Origin: Lineus longissimus
Lineage: Eukaryota; Nemertea; Pilidiophora; Heteronemertea; Lineidae
Assembly: GCF_910592395.1 (NCBI RefSeq)
Contig: NC_088313.1
Span: 374,501-438,500, forward strand
Direction of reading: 5' to 3'
Length of the DNA stretch: 64,000 nucleotides
The translations under genes and the position numbers were made by a program. The first letter of the stretch is position 1. Every line of letters starts with the position of its first letter. Of this stretch, positions 1 through 13,216 are shown one piece after another. Under the pieces are notes generated by a model. The model made no database searches. It was not told the DNA's origin and saw nothing but the letters and a program-made list of their open reading frames with translations.

Positions 1-862
1 AAAACTTGAAATATTTAACAAATTTGGCCCCTTGCATCAGGTAACCTACATTTATGTGGATGTATGAATTGTAAATAAACCATAGATTTCAATTAACTTT
101 GATGAAAAATGTGAAAGTCACGTATTTTATGTGTGATTTAGATGTCTCTCCGTCTCGTCCATCAGCTGACCCGTTGATTTGCAGTGGTCATCCTAAACAG
201 CGTCCACCAGGTTTAAAGTCGAGTATAAAGTCATCAAAATAAAATTTAGTAGCCATAAACGTAATAAGTACACCATAATCAGTGACCATAAAAGAAAAGA
301 TGCGCCAATATCAATTACGAATTTTCATCTTAATACTAGGGCTTGGCCCTTGGCCAGACCTGATACGCCAGTCTACCACCTCATGACCCTGGCTGGACCA
401 ACAAACCATCATTGCTATAGATCTTCACGGTAAAAGACGCCAGACTATTACTGTCTACATCATATGTAATGTTGTCCTTTTTATGTACTAAGGCAATACA
501 GGCGAAAATAGACATGTTCTTTCACCCCACTGGCTGCATTGTGCATGTTGTCGTGGACCAGGCCCAGGGCCCAGGCCTGCACCCGCAGCTGCGACAGCTT
601 GCGTATCTGTAATCTGCCAATGCCCACCCTCATCCCAACAATGAACATCCATGAAGCAAGGGTAAGGTATTTGATGGTCACGGCTGGTGCAGAATGATCA
701 AACTGGCAATGATTTTAATTTAAAGGCCTTCTGAGACTGACATGGTCACATACTGACCCATTTTCACACAGTATAAATGGCCTGCTCACTCCTACCCCAG
801 TTTTGGAGAGTGCCCTGTACAATCCTGTTCCAATTGGTTGAATCCGCCAACAGGTAGGCGTT

Positions 863-895
863 TATATAAATAGAATGCAGAACAGCTGATCAGTC
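863..895 (+). promoter_or_regulatory. Candidate TATA/initiator core promoter of NT5C2
   Basis: A TATA element, TATATAAATA, lies at 863-872. An initiator match, TCAGTC, lies at 890-895 with its A at 892. The first T of the TATA box would then be at -29, close to the canonical spacing. The first NT5C2 start codon is at 1176, giving an unspliced leader of about 284 nt. Position and spacing are read from the sequence; use as a promoter is inferred. Confidence 0.5.
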
Positions 896-1011
896 AATAC
901 AATTCCTGTTCAGAGCAAGCTGATATTGAACTTGCTGACCATTCAGATTCTTTCTGTGGACAAATATTTTGTGCTGTGATCAGTTTTTCAATAGGATTCA
1001 CAGTGGGGAAT

Positions 1012-1120
1012 ATGCTCTAGATAGCCTTTGTCTGTGACATATTGGATAGCAGATTTTTTGTACAGAACTTTATCTGTGCACAACTAGATTCAGCTTTGTC
1101 CTTTGAGGAACATGGACTGA
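1012..1120 (+). other. Two minimal upstream ORFs in the presumed NT5C2 leader
   Basis: Within the presumed leader, ATG-CTC-TAG occurs at 1012-1020 and ATG-GAC-TGA at 1112-1120. Each is a two-codon ORF before the main ATG at 1176. Such mini-ORFs can lower translation, but this depends on the transcript really starting near 892. Low-confidence regulatory annotation. Confidence 0.25.
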
Positions 1121-1175
1121 GCCAAATACACTGAACAGAATTATATCGATTTGTGGTTTTAAAATTAAAACTGAA

Positions 1176-4100
1176 ATGGAGGTGATGAATGGTGATACTG
1201 TTCAGAATTGGTTGTCCACATCTGACTATTCAAAAACAGATGTGGACGAAATTATTACAGTAATAAAACGGCGAAACTCGCAGCAGACCGGGTCTTCAAA
1301 TCATGTCAGGTTGGTATTGTATGTTTAATTGTGTCGTCTCTCATTCTCCAAAAATTGTTGTTCTATCTTCGAGTATGAACTTTTTAAATCTTCATTTGAT
1401 GCATTTTCATGAAAGTTGGACTGTGGTACAGAATCCTGACTGAGGGGTAGCTTGCTTCATTCATATGGCAATATCATACAATACATGTAGTTTGTGCATT
1501 AGTGAGGATCATGTCATAAAGTCATCCATTCCTGATACTATACATGAATGTACAGTGGACCCTCTGTTAGTGGACACTTCTCTATTAAGGACAACCTCTC
1601 TATTAAGGACACTAGTTTTGGTCCCAAATTGGTAGGTTCTATTCAATTTGACCTCTAATCAGGACACCTCTATCAAGGACAGCAACTGTCAGTCCCGAGG
1701 GTGTCCTTAATAGAGAGGTTCTACTGTATGTGTTGTTGAACACATAAGTGACTAACAGTGAGCGTGGGACTCTTGAGGTTGCCTATAAAAACTCTCAGAA
1801 GTGCCCTAGTTTTCTTGTCATTCTTGTAGATCTGCATCATGTATGTGTTGGCCTATGTACATGAATGTCTAAACATCTGTGCAGAATTAGAGCAAAGAAA
1901 ATGTTTATCAATCATGCCCAGGGTCCATTTCAAGATCTATTACAGTGTATTCATTGATGAAATATGGCACTATCGATTTCTGTTTCAATCATGAGGCAAA
2001 GGCATCAACATCCTGACTCTCATGTACATCCTGACTCTCATGAAAGGCAAAATCAATTCTGGAAGTAGTAATTTCAGTTTGATACTGCTGTATTTGTTAG
2101 AATGTGCAGTTGTCAATTGAATAGTATAAGTTACAACTTCCAGTGGCCTTTTGTCTGATCTTGCTAAAAGTGTGGTAGACCCAGCTGTTGGCTTTCCAAT
2201 CCATGTTATGGTGCCCGTCGGTCTTAGCTTCACGGAGCTTTTCAAAATGTTGTAATAAAAAATTGGTGGTATCGAGCTAGATTAATTGAAGTTAGTAAAG
2301 TGACTTTCCCATTGTCACAATATGCCTCGATGTTCGGTATCAAACCTATCATTTTCAGATTAATTGACCATTTTACTTATGAAATGTCTTGTTTGTAAAA
2401 GGGCTGCCCGTCTTCAAAAGAAATGGCCAGAGGAGAGCTTTACGTCACATTGCAATTTATTACCTCAAGATCCTTGTCACATCATGAGCAGAAAACAAAC
2501 ATAATTCTTTGCAGCGGCCCTCTCAACATCGATTCAAATTTACCCTTCGCTCGAGACTGATGGCAAAATGCTCTAATTGCATTGACGGAAATGAATTGTG
2601 CATTGATTGCAGAAATTGCAGGGTCTTCTTGACTCTCTTGAGGGTGGGACAGCTTCGTGGTTGACAAGTGTCTGTTTGCTGTAGATAAAATTCAAGGAAG
2701 TGCTTGTGTAGTAACTGTGGTGAACTGGTCTGAGCCGGTCAGAGAACTGTTTCTTGTCGACATTATAACAGGTAAGCTAGATCTCATCTGGTGTATAATT
2801 TTGGACGTTGGAAACTTCTATCTTAACTCCTGCTTTGTGTATTTTCAGATTTGAGCCAGCAGTGATGGCGACTGATACGACCCCATCAAGACCTCGCCGT
2901 CCGAGCAAAACTGAGATGAGAAATGGCGACACACCGGATCACAAAAGTCACAGACGAGATGCTCAAGAGAGGTTTGTACATGCTTTCTTCCCATTCTCTT
3001 ATTTCGAAATTTTTAACGGAAAAACTCACCACAATAGACCATTCTATTCTTGAAATTCTTTTGACCTAATTTTATTTTGAATTTTTTCTCAGTGTCTGAT
3101 GCTGTCCTTTGTAAAGTTTGCCCTAGATTCTGTATACAATTTTACAACTTCTTTACAAGTGTGAGAAGTTCTGGTACTGTGTAGAGTAAGGTTTACTATC
3201 AGTAGAGACACCTGTTGGTCGCTTTGTGAGCATTGACCGTGCCTATCTTTCTGGTGCCTTTGATGTCCCTTTTAAAATTTGAACTATCCACTTCTTGGAT
3301 CTGAGCTTTCAGTGCCTAAAAGTGTTTGATTCCTTGGTGATTGATAGTCAGTATAGTGTCAGCAATATTGTATAATAATGATTAGAATTAGTATCCTCCA
3401 CATATATGCATTCCATTCTGTTGCGTGCTTCGATTGGGTTTCAGTGTTAGATTTGTAATGTCTCCTCTAGTCTACAGGGTGGCAATTCCGATAGGTTTCG
3501 AAAACTGAAAGTCGGCAAAATTTCCTCATTCCAATGTTCGTTGTGCCCACAGTGACAATGTGAAAGTAAACTGGTTGTGAAGTACAGTATTGTGCACAAT
3601 AACGACCCAAGTTCTAGAACGAAAGCGTCTGACTTTTTGTTGTCATTTCCCTTTGATTGCAGCCATGAGACCGCAGTGGCTACTGGTAGCACAGGTGCTG
3701 CCCCTGGTGGCCATCATGCAAGTAACTCAGACAATTCTGATAACGAACTCGAATTTTACTTTGACGGAAATAAAGATAAATATTCCCCTCATCGCCCGAG
3801 TGGTGGTTTGTCTCTAAGGGAAAATGTTTCTGATCAGTTCGATGGTGAAAATGTTGTCTCTGAGTTCTCTCGCATGAGGCTGCATCGGCAGTTCACCGTG
3901 CATACCTTATGCCCTGTGTCAAGGTATGTTCTGTGTTGACCACTAACTGTAGCATGTATCCTCAGCTTCTGTTGTGACTCAAAGAACTCCCAGGGCCAGG
4001 CTTCTGTAATTATGTGCCAAATATTGAGCCTAAGTTAGTTGCTGAGCATTGTTGATTTTCTCTTTAGTCACTGCTGTCCAAATCCATGTAAAATTTGCAA

Positions 4101-7100
4101 TGCAATACTGATATCACCTAACATACATTCAATGAGCAGTAGCTTTGATTCCTTGAATCACATTATGCTCTGCCAGAGATCTGTTACTGCCAGTTCTTAC
4201 TTAAAAAGCAAGCTACTCATTTGAGAGCCACAAAGTTACACAATTGCATGGCCATGGGTTGTTTTTGTGGAAAAAATATATTCAGAATGCTCATATAACA
4301 ACAAAATGACTTTATGTTTTGAAAATTGCCAACACTGTTTGAGTGTTGCTGATGATGAAATGTGTCTAAAACCTTGAATTGTCAAAAGCAGTGTGAACAG
4401 TTGACTAGCTTGTGCTCTGTCCCTTAACCGTTTTTCCAAATAACAGTTAATTTGACTTGTGGAATTGATATTCTGACGAAACAGGATGATGGTGTAGAGT
4501 GGATTCCTTGCCTTGTTTTATAGGAGTAACCAAGCTATACATACTGCTACTGGGTTTTCTTCAAGCACCAATACACATCCTTGTTCGCAACTGCACAGAA
4601 CCCTGCAACTTACCCCGACCATTTGTCTTTACAGAGATTCGTGCCTACTATCCCTAAATCACACTAATTACTGTGAAAAGCTCAAGACTTATCTCGCATA
4701 GAAATTCCTGCAGATTTAAGGAAAACACAACCAAAAGTTGAAAATCATTGCTCATGAAACGAGATTTTGGCCTTTGGACGTTTTTACTTTCAGCCCAATC
4801 TACAGTTTAATGCAGCTCTTAGTCTTGATTTTGAGTGCACAGAGAAAATAACTTATTTCAATTACAGCATGCCCTATATAATAACATTGTTGTATGATCA
4901 ATTGGTGTCTTCCTAATTTTGACTGAGAATTTATTTTCACCAATGTTAGTCCTAATCAGAGTTTAGATTAGGTTGGACTTCTTAGGTAATGCTATTATTT
5001 TGAGGGGTCTGTCTTCCTTTCAAATAGTCACATAGGCCAAGTGATAGGTAGAATTGGATTTGCAGTGTAATGTGGGCTATGGAGCTGTTGGACTTGGTTG
5101 GGAGAGAAGCCTGGAGTCCAATGTTTTATCTAGAGATTTTGCAAAAACAATACATGACTCAATTCCTACTAATAGATCGTAACAGCATAGGTATAGATGT
5201 TTGGGACTGGTACAGTAGAACCTCTCTATTAAAGACACCCTCGGGACTGACAAATGCTCTCCTTTGATAGAGAGGTGTCCTGATTACAGAGGTCAATTAG
5301 AATAGAAATTACAAATATGGGAACAAAGCAAGTGTCCTTATTATAGAGGTTGTCCTGTTTACGGAGGTGTCCGCTATGGGAGGTTCTGCTGTAGTGAAGA
5401 GACCAGGCACTGGTTGACATACTTGGGAGTGAGAGTAACACAGTGATGCTGTTATTTCTGCGTACACAAGCTTTATTCTATGCACTGCTTAAAATCAAAG
5501 CAGATGCTTTTGTGCACTGGATGTACAGTCAGTGTGTCATACATGTATGACTCTTCCTGTTGCAAAAAAATGTCGACTAAACTTCAGTGAAACGTCCTGT
5601 ATATCATGAGGTTTGTTTATATATTGCTGCGTAGTGATGTGGTGCCTGGTAAATGAGTTTCCTGGTGTCATGTGATGCCAGAAAATGTTCCTCTATTGTT
5701 AGAATATGGTGGCAACAGTAATCATAGTAATTTATATGTAGCAGCTTGTGTGTTGGACTTGGGGTCTTGAACAGTGTGCATGATCATGAGTCAGGTTGAA
5801 CCTTTAAATGTGGCCTGGGGGAATATTTAAAAAGTCTTCCTTCTTGAGAGGAGATCGGTGGCAAACTTTTAGGATCTAAGACCGATCCATAAAGCTGACA
5901 AATCCTGAGCTTATTGCCTCACCTGGGCTTCTTCATAGAGCCAGTGCTCCCATTTACATTGGTAAACTAAAGAGAGGTTGAGGAGGTTGTCAGGCTAAGT
6001 GCTAAATCTTGTATCATCTTATTTCAGGGTGTTTGTCAACAGAAGTTTATACTTGGACAAGATCAACTTCTATGGCTTTGACATGGACTACACACTTGCC
6101 GGTAAGTATGGAATTGCACAATTCCACAAACAACACGCCTGATTCATAAGTTCATCCTGGTCATATTTCAAGAGGAACAACTTGTAGTTGTTCATTGTTT
6201 GGTATTGATTGGTCTTACTCTTAACCAATCGGTACGATTTTTAATCATGCATATGTCAATTGTCTGCAATAATCAGAACTTTGTTGACTTTTATTTCTCA
6301 TCTTTTGTCTTTCAGTCTACAAATCACCCGAGTACGAGTGCTTTGCCTTTGACCTTATAGTGGAAAGGTTAATCAGTATTGGCTATCCCGAGTCAATCAA
6401 GGAATTTGAATATGACCCCACTTTTCCTGTCAGGTAATTATCACATGTCTGGTTATGATAATTCAACAGCATGAATGATAAGTGTACATTTAATTCATGT
6501 CTTACGGTCTCTGTAAATTGATTTGAAAGTTCAGTCTGATTATAATTTATAGAATTTAGAGAGACAAAGTTAAGTTAAAGTCTATTGTAAAGGTTAATTT
6601 TAGGGTTGTTTTCTCTTCTTCAACTCTCTCAAATGTCTCTTTTATCAAATCCAGGTAAGTAGTATAGAAAGGGTTCAAATAAACCCCTCTTTTAGATGAC
6701 AGTGAACTCTAAATGTTTGTGGTTTTATCAGAATTTTAATAGGGGATGATAGAGAATTTCAGATTGATGAATTCTTTACGAATTACAACTTATTTGCCCG
6801 CATGGAAAGATTATCCTTCCCTTGTCCTATTCAATATATTGCAGTAAACAAGTTACTAGAACTGACATAAGAATGTGTAGTTTAGCATCTTGTTGTTTAG
6901 CAGCAATGTTTACCTGATAAGAATAAGTCTCCCTAGGTACTTTGTTTGTATTCTATTGCGCAGTCAAACAAGTCTTAAAAGTAAACAGCATCTATTGAGG
7001 TAATGTACATGAGCGACTACATGTATACAGAAGTACATAGACCTCATTGTTGCCCAAGCTGGAAACTGTGTTTTACGTAGTGAAATAAATAAATTAACAT

Positions 7101-10100
7101 GTAGTGGTCTGTAAAACTGATACAAGCATACAGGAACTACAATACCAAAGACCACACATGCATGCATGCATTACAGTGTATGTATTGAATAATCTGATGA
7201 TTTCATTAGTTTCAGCCACAGAGTCAAGGGCAGTTGTCCCTGAACACAAAATGAGTTTACCCCATAATCATTCATGATATGTTTACGTTGAATGCCTGGG
7301 TGAGATATCAGAAGGATTTCCCGCATGAAATAATCATTTGTTTCAGAGAAATAACAGTTTTGGCTCCGACTAGCCTTCTAATAGTTGATTGTGCCTGCTA
7401 ATTCACTAACTAAAGCATGCAGTGTTCTCCTCCGAGTATTGAAAGAGGGAAATATGGTAGTAGGAAGTCCCTGAGATCAAAACATGGTTAGTTTTGAAGA
7501 TCACGGTGACAAATCATTCATAGCACTTCAATAACTCAGAGTTGTCGAAGCAATGGGTTTGCAGAATTAAGTTGGAGTCATATTTTGAATTCAAAAGAGA
7601 AGCATGACTGCTGCTTGGCAATCGCTGCTCTGGAGAAATGCAACAGAATGCTGTTCTGAATTCAAAGTGTGGCAGGTTGGGGAGGGGCAGAGATGAGACT
7701 ATAAATAAGCCAGATGGAACCAAAGCCTGCAAGGACTAGGGCCCATAAGTGTGCCATACTTCCGTGGTTTGGTTCAAAACCTGTGAACGCAGTGGTCTAG
7801 GGTGTCTCTCTAGCAGGTAGGGCTAGCCAATTACCCTGCCTCATTATAATCCATGAGTCTTTAAAACGGCCTCAAATGTTTCTATACAACACAAAGAGCA
7901 AAGTTTTGTTGCAAATTACGCCCCTCTTTTGACTGGAGAACACTGCTTTTTAACATACTCTTAAGCAGAGGTCTTACCCTCTGTACCTGTAATTTTTTCT
8001 CGATATTGACTGCTATTTCTTTGGGACAGGTCGGTGACGACCTCCGCCAACAACGGGCCAGGATGACATCATGAATCACGATGCGTACCCTAGTCTGCCT
8101 ATGGTACAGTGGTAAACATTTTTGTCATTATGTGTGTCTTGGACAGTCACAATTAATGCTTCCTGGAGAATCTATTGCACACTAATTAAGTATTTTAGCA
8201 GTTTCTGGAATGTGAGGATGAATGAGATGCCTCTTAATGGTGAAGGGGAGAGGAAGATCTACTGAGTCCACGTCTGGGCAGTTGTCTTGAGAAACGTTCA
8301 TCATCGGCATCCGTTACTCTGATCTTAGAATGGAAATCTTACAAGGACCTTTTGTAGGCAGATTGATGTCAGAATCATCCCACTGTCCTGGTAAAGGGTC
8401 ATTAGCATCATGGACAGTACATGATACAGGTTGTGTGATTGATTGATTGAGAAGTTGGTTGAAGGTGACATTAACCATCCAATCTAGTAATTACATTGAA
8501 AAGATTAACAGTGGTAAAAAGTGTTGAGCATGCTGTTACTTGGTATCTGTAGAGAGAAATCATTGGTTATTGATTTGTGTGTCTACGAAGGTGTTGATTA
8601 AGCTTGGCTATAGGCTATCATATATTCTTTGTTCACAACACTGTAGGCTCTGGAGCTCAAACTACTTGTTAGATTTATTTGAAGGTTGAGCAGGTTGATT
8701 GCATTCCAAGCTTCGTTTTGGCTGTGTGGCAGGTCGCAGAAATTCCTTATTGCAGAGCGGTTTGAGAGATTTTGTTGATCTGTGGCTGAGTTCTGTATTC
8801 CTTAGCTTTCCTAAGAAGATTTTGCTGAAACCCTGAAATCTTCAGCTTCCCTACCAGAAAGAGATATCTTGGGTTTATAGTCTGATTTAACTGCGGTAGA
8901 GGTGGCTACTGATTTCACACTTGAACCGTCGTCTGTCCTGAAATCTTTGTGTAGATCACAGATTGAGCTGTGCATTCATCGTTGCAACCTGAGCATTTGT
9001 ACCAGTGCCCATTGGTACACCTCGGTGGAGTAAAGCAACATCTTCAAACAGACCTGCTGAAAGTCCAACGTCGACTACGGGTTTGAACCAGGGACCTCTT
9101 GACGGCTAGCTGAGAGTCCGAGCCACTAGTGCACTCCTGACATGACCTGACTTAGATCTGTGATGTGAGACCCTTTAGATCTAGTACGAGTAGGATAAAC
9201 ACTTTTATTGTGGTGAATGCTTGTCTGACCCTTTTCGTGTCTTTTCCAGGGGGCTGTGGTTTGACAACCTATATGGAAATCTCCTGAAAGTTGACAACTT
9301 TGGAAACATCCTTGTGTGCTCCCATGGATTCAAATTCTTGAAAATGTAAGTCACGTTTCTCCTGGGCGATTCTCCCAGGATAAGATACCATATTTTGTAA
9401 TCCTTGACATAAAAAAGTTAACTGTTCTTTTTTTTAATGCTTCGCTATGACCACTAGATTTTTGCTTACTGAAAGTGAGGTCTTTTTGGGAAAAAAAAAA
9501 AATTTTTAAATTTTCAAATTTTTTTTATTGCATCTCAGAAATTTTACCAGGACAGGTTGGTGAAATCAAAAAATCACAGAAATTTTTTATTTTTTTTTTC
9601 CGACAGCCTCTCAAAGTTTGGAATAAAAGTTTCACTAAACAAGGTATTAAAAAACTCTTGCCCTAGTTGATAAACCAAAGTGGTATTGTGTCCTGTAGCT
9701 GTCAGTTGTTCTCAGTGCCTGGCTTATCTTCTCAGCAAGCTCAACCCACACTCATGATTGCAAAAGGTGCCAAAACCCATCTAGCTACTATCTTGTTGAC
9801 TCTGTTCTCCATTATTTTCTTCAGCCAAGAGATCCGAGAACTGTACCCGAATAAGTTCATCAGTCTCGATGAGAGTAGAATATATGTCCTCAACACTCTG
9901 TTCAACCTTCCAGGTATGTTGGATTTAATTCTAATACTTAGCGATAGCCCAACCAACTCTAACTCAGTATGCGGTTGCCCATTTGATAAGCCTTGTGGTT
10001 TGTTGTTTTCACTACTCTACTGGAAACTATGCTCAACTGATGGCAGCCCTGGGCTACAGAACAAAGTGATTTTGAATTAGGCATACATGTGCACTCCTCT

Positions 10101-13100
10101 CTGGCCTCTGCAAAGGTCAGAACATATCACTACATCTAATGCATTGTAAAATCCTGATGTCTAATGTATTCGAGAGTTCAAGTCCTCTATTGATGGCTAT
10201 TGCCAAGTTGCATATTTTATGCTGCCCACTTGTTTCAGAAACCTATCTCCTCGCATGTCTGATCGACTTCTTCACAAACAACTCTGCTGACTACTCCGTT
10301 TCCATCAATGGTGTGAAATCTGGCGAACTTTACATGTCGTACAAGTCCATATTCCAAGATGTGAGGACAGCTGTTGACTGGGTACACATCAAGGTAAGGG
10401 AAGGAGAGAAGGGGGACCTATTGATTCAGATAATAGATTCATTATACATGAAAAATATGAATGGCATCTTCTCCAGCGGTTGTTTGCACCTTGGATTGAA
10501 GTTTGCAAGGAGTCAATAAAAAAGTTGAGTTGGAAAAAGTACTTCTAGCTATTGTTGCTAATGTGTTGTCTACAAACCTTGATATTCAGTTTACATTGTT
10601 TTCGAATCATGCGACTTGATACCCATTTCGATATGATGAGGTCTGACACAATTTCATTATCCTTTCTGCCATTGCTCACCATGGAATATTCCTTTCAGGG
10701 TCCCCTAAAGCCGCTGACGGTTAAAGATGTTGAAAAGTATGTCCACAAGGATGATCGACTCCCAGTTTTGCTGGACAGAATGAGGGCCACTGGTGCTAAA
10801 ACCTTCCTGCTGACAAATAGTGGCTTTACGTACACAGATGTAAGTGACAATCCTATTTTTGCTCAGTGCAGATCCAGGTGTGTATTGCCAGCCTATGGAT
10901 TCCTGGAGACTTGTCTAAAGGCTGATAAGATCTACAGCATATCAACGAAAAGTAGTAGCAACTCATTTTGACCAGCATTTATATCTGCTTTCTCTAATTT
11001 ACAGAAAATCATGGAATTCTTGCTAGACTATCCAGCAAAACCAGGTGAAGAGAAGCGAGACTGGGTTTCATACTTTGACTACATTGTAGTAGATGGCAGG
11101 AAACCACTGTTCTTTGGAGAGGGAACCATTCTGAGGCAGGTCAACAGAGTAAGTGAAGACTAGTTGATTGGGATTTCTTTTTCTTCTTCTGTGTTCTCTC
11201 TGCCTTTGAATTGAAGGTTCCTATCACAGTCCAAGTGCCTTCATACTCGAAAATGACATTATTTTATATCAGTATTTCATTTCTCTTCATTACAGAAAAC
11301 TGGTGCTCTTAAGATTGGTACTCACTGTGGACCACTTCTAAAACATACAGTTTACTCAGGAGGTGAGGCAGTCTACTTGACAGTTTTCTTCTCATCAGGC
11401 TTTAGCTTCCAGATCAACTATCATTTCCAATGTAACTCGTGGCCAATTACTTATGAGTTATCCTGAAATATACAACAGTGCTTGAGCACTTAAGTAAGAC
11501 AGGAATACTTAATGGATATGTCACTAGCACCTTGATTACTATTTTATTCAATATTAACTTGAGAAATGAGGTATATTGCATGTTTATGAGATCAACCAGG
11601 TTACAGTTACATTTGGTTGACCTTAAACCCCCAAGTTTCAAATTTCAAATTGATATTTTGATTATTTCAGGTTCATGTGATGTATTCTCCGAGATGATCG
11701 GAGCGAAGGGCAAGGACGTATTATACATCGGCGATCACATATTTGGCGACATTCTCAAGTCAAAGAAGATCCGTGGTTGGAGGACATTCCTGGTGATTCC
11801 TGAGTTAATGCAGGAATTATACGTCTGGACGGAGAAGAGGGACGTGTTTAGTAAGTTGGAGAATCTTGACCAAGTGTTGGGAGAATTGTACAAGTAAGTA
11901 TTTGAATACCAACTTTCCATATGAAAGATTTCGTAACTTCTATCTCAGCTTGTGACATTTCCTGGCAAGTGTCTGTCTGTGTGAGCTCTGGAAATACCAT
12001 CTCATTATATATGTGCTTGTTCCCCAGATATATAACGTGCATTGCAATCTTAACTGAGTTACAACTTACATGTCTTTGGCTAATCTTGGTGGAGTTGATT
12101 TTACCAAGTTGAATCATTAGAGAATTTGTTTAAGGAATACACTTACAATGTTTAGTTCTGAAAGGTCCGCAGCTTCATTTGTGAATGCTTCTCTTCAGAA
12201 ATTTGGACAGTAGCACCACTGAGAAACCAGATATCAGTAAAGTTCAGTGTGCCATCCGAGAAGTGACGCACGAGGTAGACCAGTTCTATGGAATGTTGGG
12301 CAGTTTATTCAGAAGTGGTAAGTTGAAAATCGACTTGATAAAGAGGTTTTGTTCAAAGAAGTGATGTGTTGAAACTGGACTTAAAGTAGAAGTTTTTCCA
12401 TTGAACTTGAACTGAACAGAATTGTTTGGCAGGCCTTGACTTTGAGGCGGGTTTTTTTCCCCAAAAATTTAGAAATTGGCGATCTACCAGTTGTACAGAT
12501 ACAGCAGTAGCCCACCGTAGCTCAATTGTGTGTCCCAGCTTGCTGATGTCATTAAATGAGTTATAACTTTCCTTTCAGGTTCCCGACAAACATTCTTTGC
12601 CTCCCAAGTCACGAGATACGCTGACCTGTATGCTGCTTCATTCCTCAATCTTCTCCACTATCCATTCAGTTATATGTTTAGGGCGCCACCTATGCTTGTG
12701 AGTAGTACTAGTTGAGAAATGTATCTGCACTTTGGCATTGATAACTAAAGCCACAGTGAACATTTGATAACAGGTTCATGTATATGTATCAGTTGATCAG
12801 AATGTTGGGCAATGGGTTTGGCTTAAGGAGAGGAAGATTTGAACCTTCAATTTATGAATGAAGTACTTATCTGTTTTTGAATATAAAGGTTTTCTTCAAA
12901 CGTTTTGAAATACTTTCTCACCATCACCTTCCTATCTTCACAGATGCCCCATGAGTCGACAGTGGAGCATGAACGTTCCATCAATTTCAACGGCATGTTA
13001 GAAACCGAAAGTCCTATGGCCCCAAGATCAAGAGTCTTCAGTGAAGTGGTTGACAAGAATACTCCACAACTCTCACCGACACCTAAGCGGGTCAAGGTGA

Positions 13101-13216
13101 CAGGGAACGAGAGCCTTGTGCCTAATTTGCGGGCATCTACTCCCAAGAAATTGATCCACCACCACGATGAGGATGATTCAGATGATGATAGCTCTGATAA
13201 GTCGTCTGCTTCGTAA
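1176..13216 (+). CDS. NT5C2: Cytosolic purine 5'-nucleotidase (cN-II), HAD superfamily
   Basis: Hydrolyses IMP/GMP-type purine nucleotides in the cytosol. Exons: 1176-1309, 2849-2971, (3663-3923 optional), 6028-6101, 6316-6433, 9250-9345, 9825-9913, 10239-10393, 10699-10839, 11005-11148, 11296-11362, 11671-11893, 12199-12317, 12579-12697, 12944-13216. All phases agree. The product is 624 aa without the optional exon and 711 aa with it; from the internal ATG at 2865 it is 574 aa, close to human (561). Motif I is GFDMDYT with nucleophile D104 of the 624-aa form. TNSG (motif II), [10 protein letters not shown] (motif III Lys) and YIGDHIFGD (motif IV Asp pair) all follow. The C-terminus ends in an acidic tail (HDEDDSDDD), as in vertebrate NT5C2. 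The catalytic core is intact; the N-terminus is the variable part. Only exon choice at the 5' end is uncertain. Confidence 0.95.
1551..1728 (-). mobile_element. Pogo/Tc1-like MITE, copy 1
   Basis: A 178-bp element in an NT5C2 intron begins TACAGTGGACC and ends GGTTCTACTGTA, so it has inverted CAGTRGAACCTC-type ends bounded by TA. The interior repeats 'tctctattaaggaca' and 'gtcctta' modules in alternating orientation. Three more copies lie at 5211-5393, 36735-36916 and 44867-45045; this one is in the opposite orientation. TA flanks and the CAGT-type end fit pogo/Tc1-mariner MITEs. There is no coding capacity. Confidence 0.75.
3663..3923 (+). other. NT5C2: Optional (cassette) exon of NT5C2, 87 codons
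   Basis: The exon is bounded by ttgattgcag and a GTATGT donor. It enters and leaves in phase 2 and is 261 nt, so it can be included or skipped without a frame change. It encodes a Ser/Asn/Asp-rich, apparently disordered segment ending HTLCPVS just before RVFVNRS. Human NT5C2 has no equivalent: there a sequence like exon 2 (RRDAQER) runs straight into VFVNRS. Splice signals and open frame are visible; tissue use is unknown. Confidence 0.65.
5211..5393 (+). mobile_element. Pogo/Tc1-like MITE, copy 2
   Basis: Same family as 1551-1728 in the other orientation. It begins TACAGTAGAACCTC, ends GGAGGTTCTGCTGTA, and carries the 'gacaccctcgggactgacaa' interior. It sits in the large NT5C2 intron between the exons ending 3923 and starting 6028. 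TA flanks both ends. Confidence 0.75.
8995..9135 (-). mobile_element. tRNA-derived SINE fragment, minus orientation
   Basis: Read on the minus strand, this contains an A-box-like AGTGGCTCGGACTC, a B-box-like CTGGTTCAAACCC, and a downstream body with TTTACTCCACC. The same order and wording recur on the plus strand at 42461-42690. Paired internal Pol III boxes with a shared non-tRNA body indicate a SINE family. It lies in an NT5C2 intron. Confidence 0.6.
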
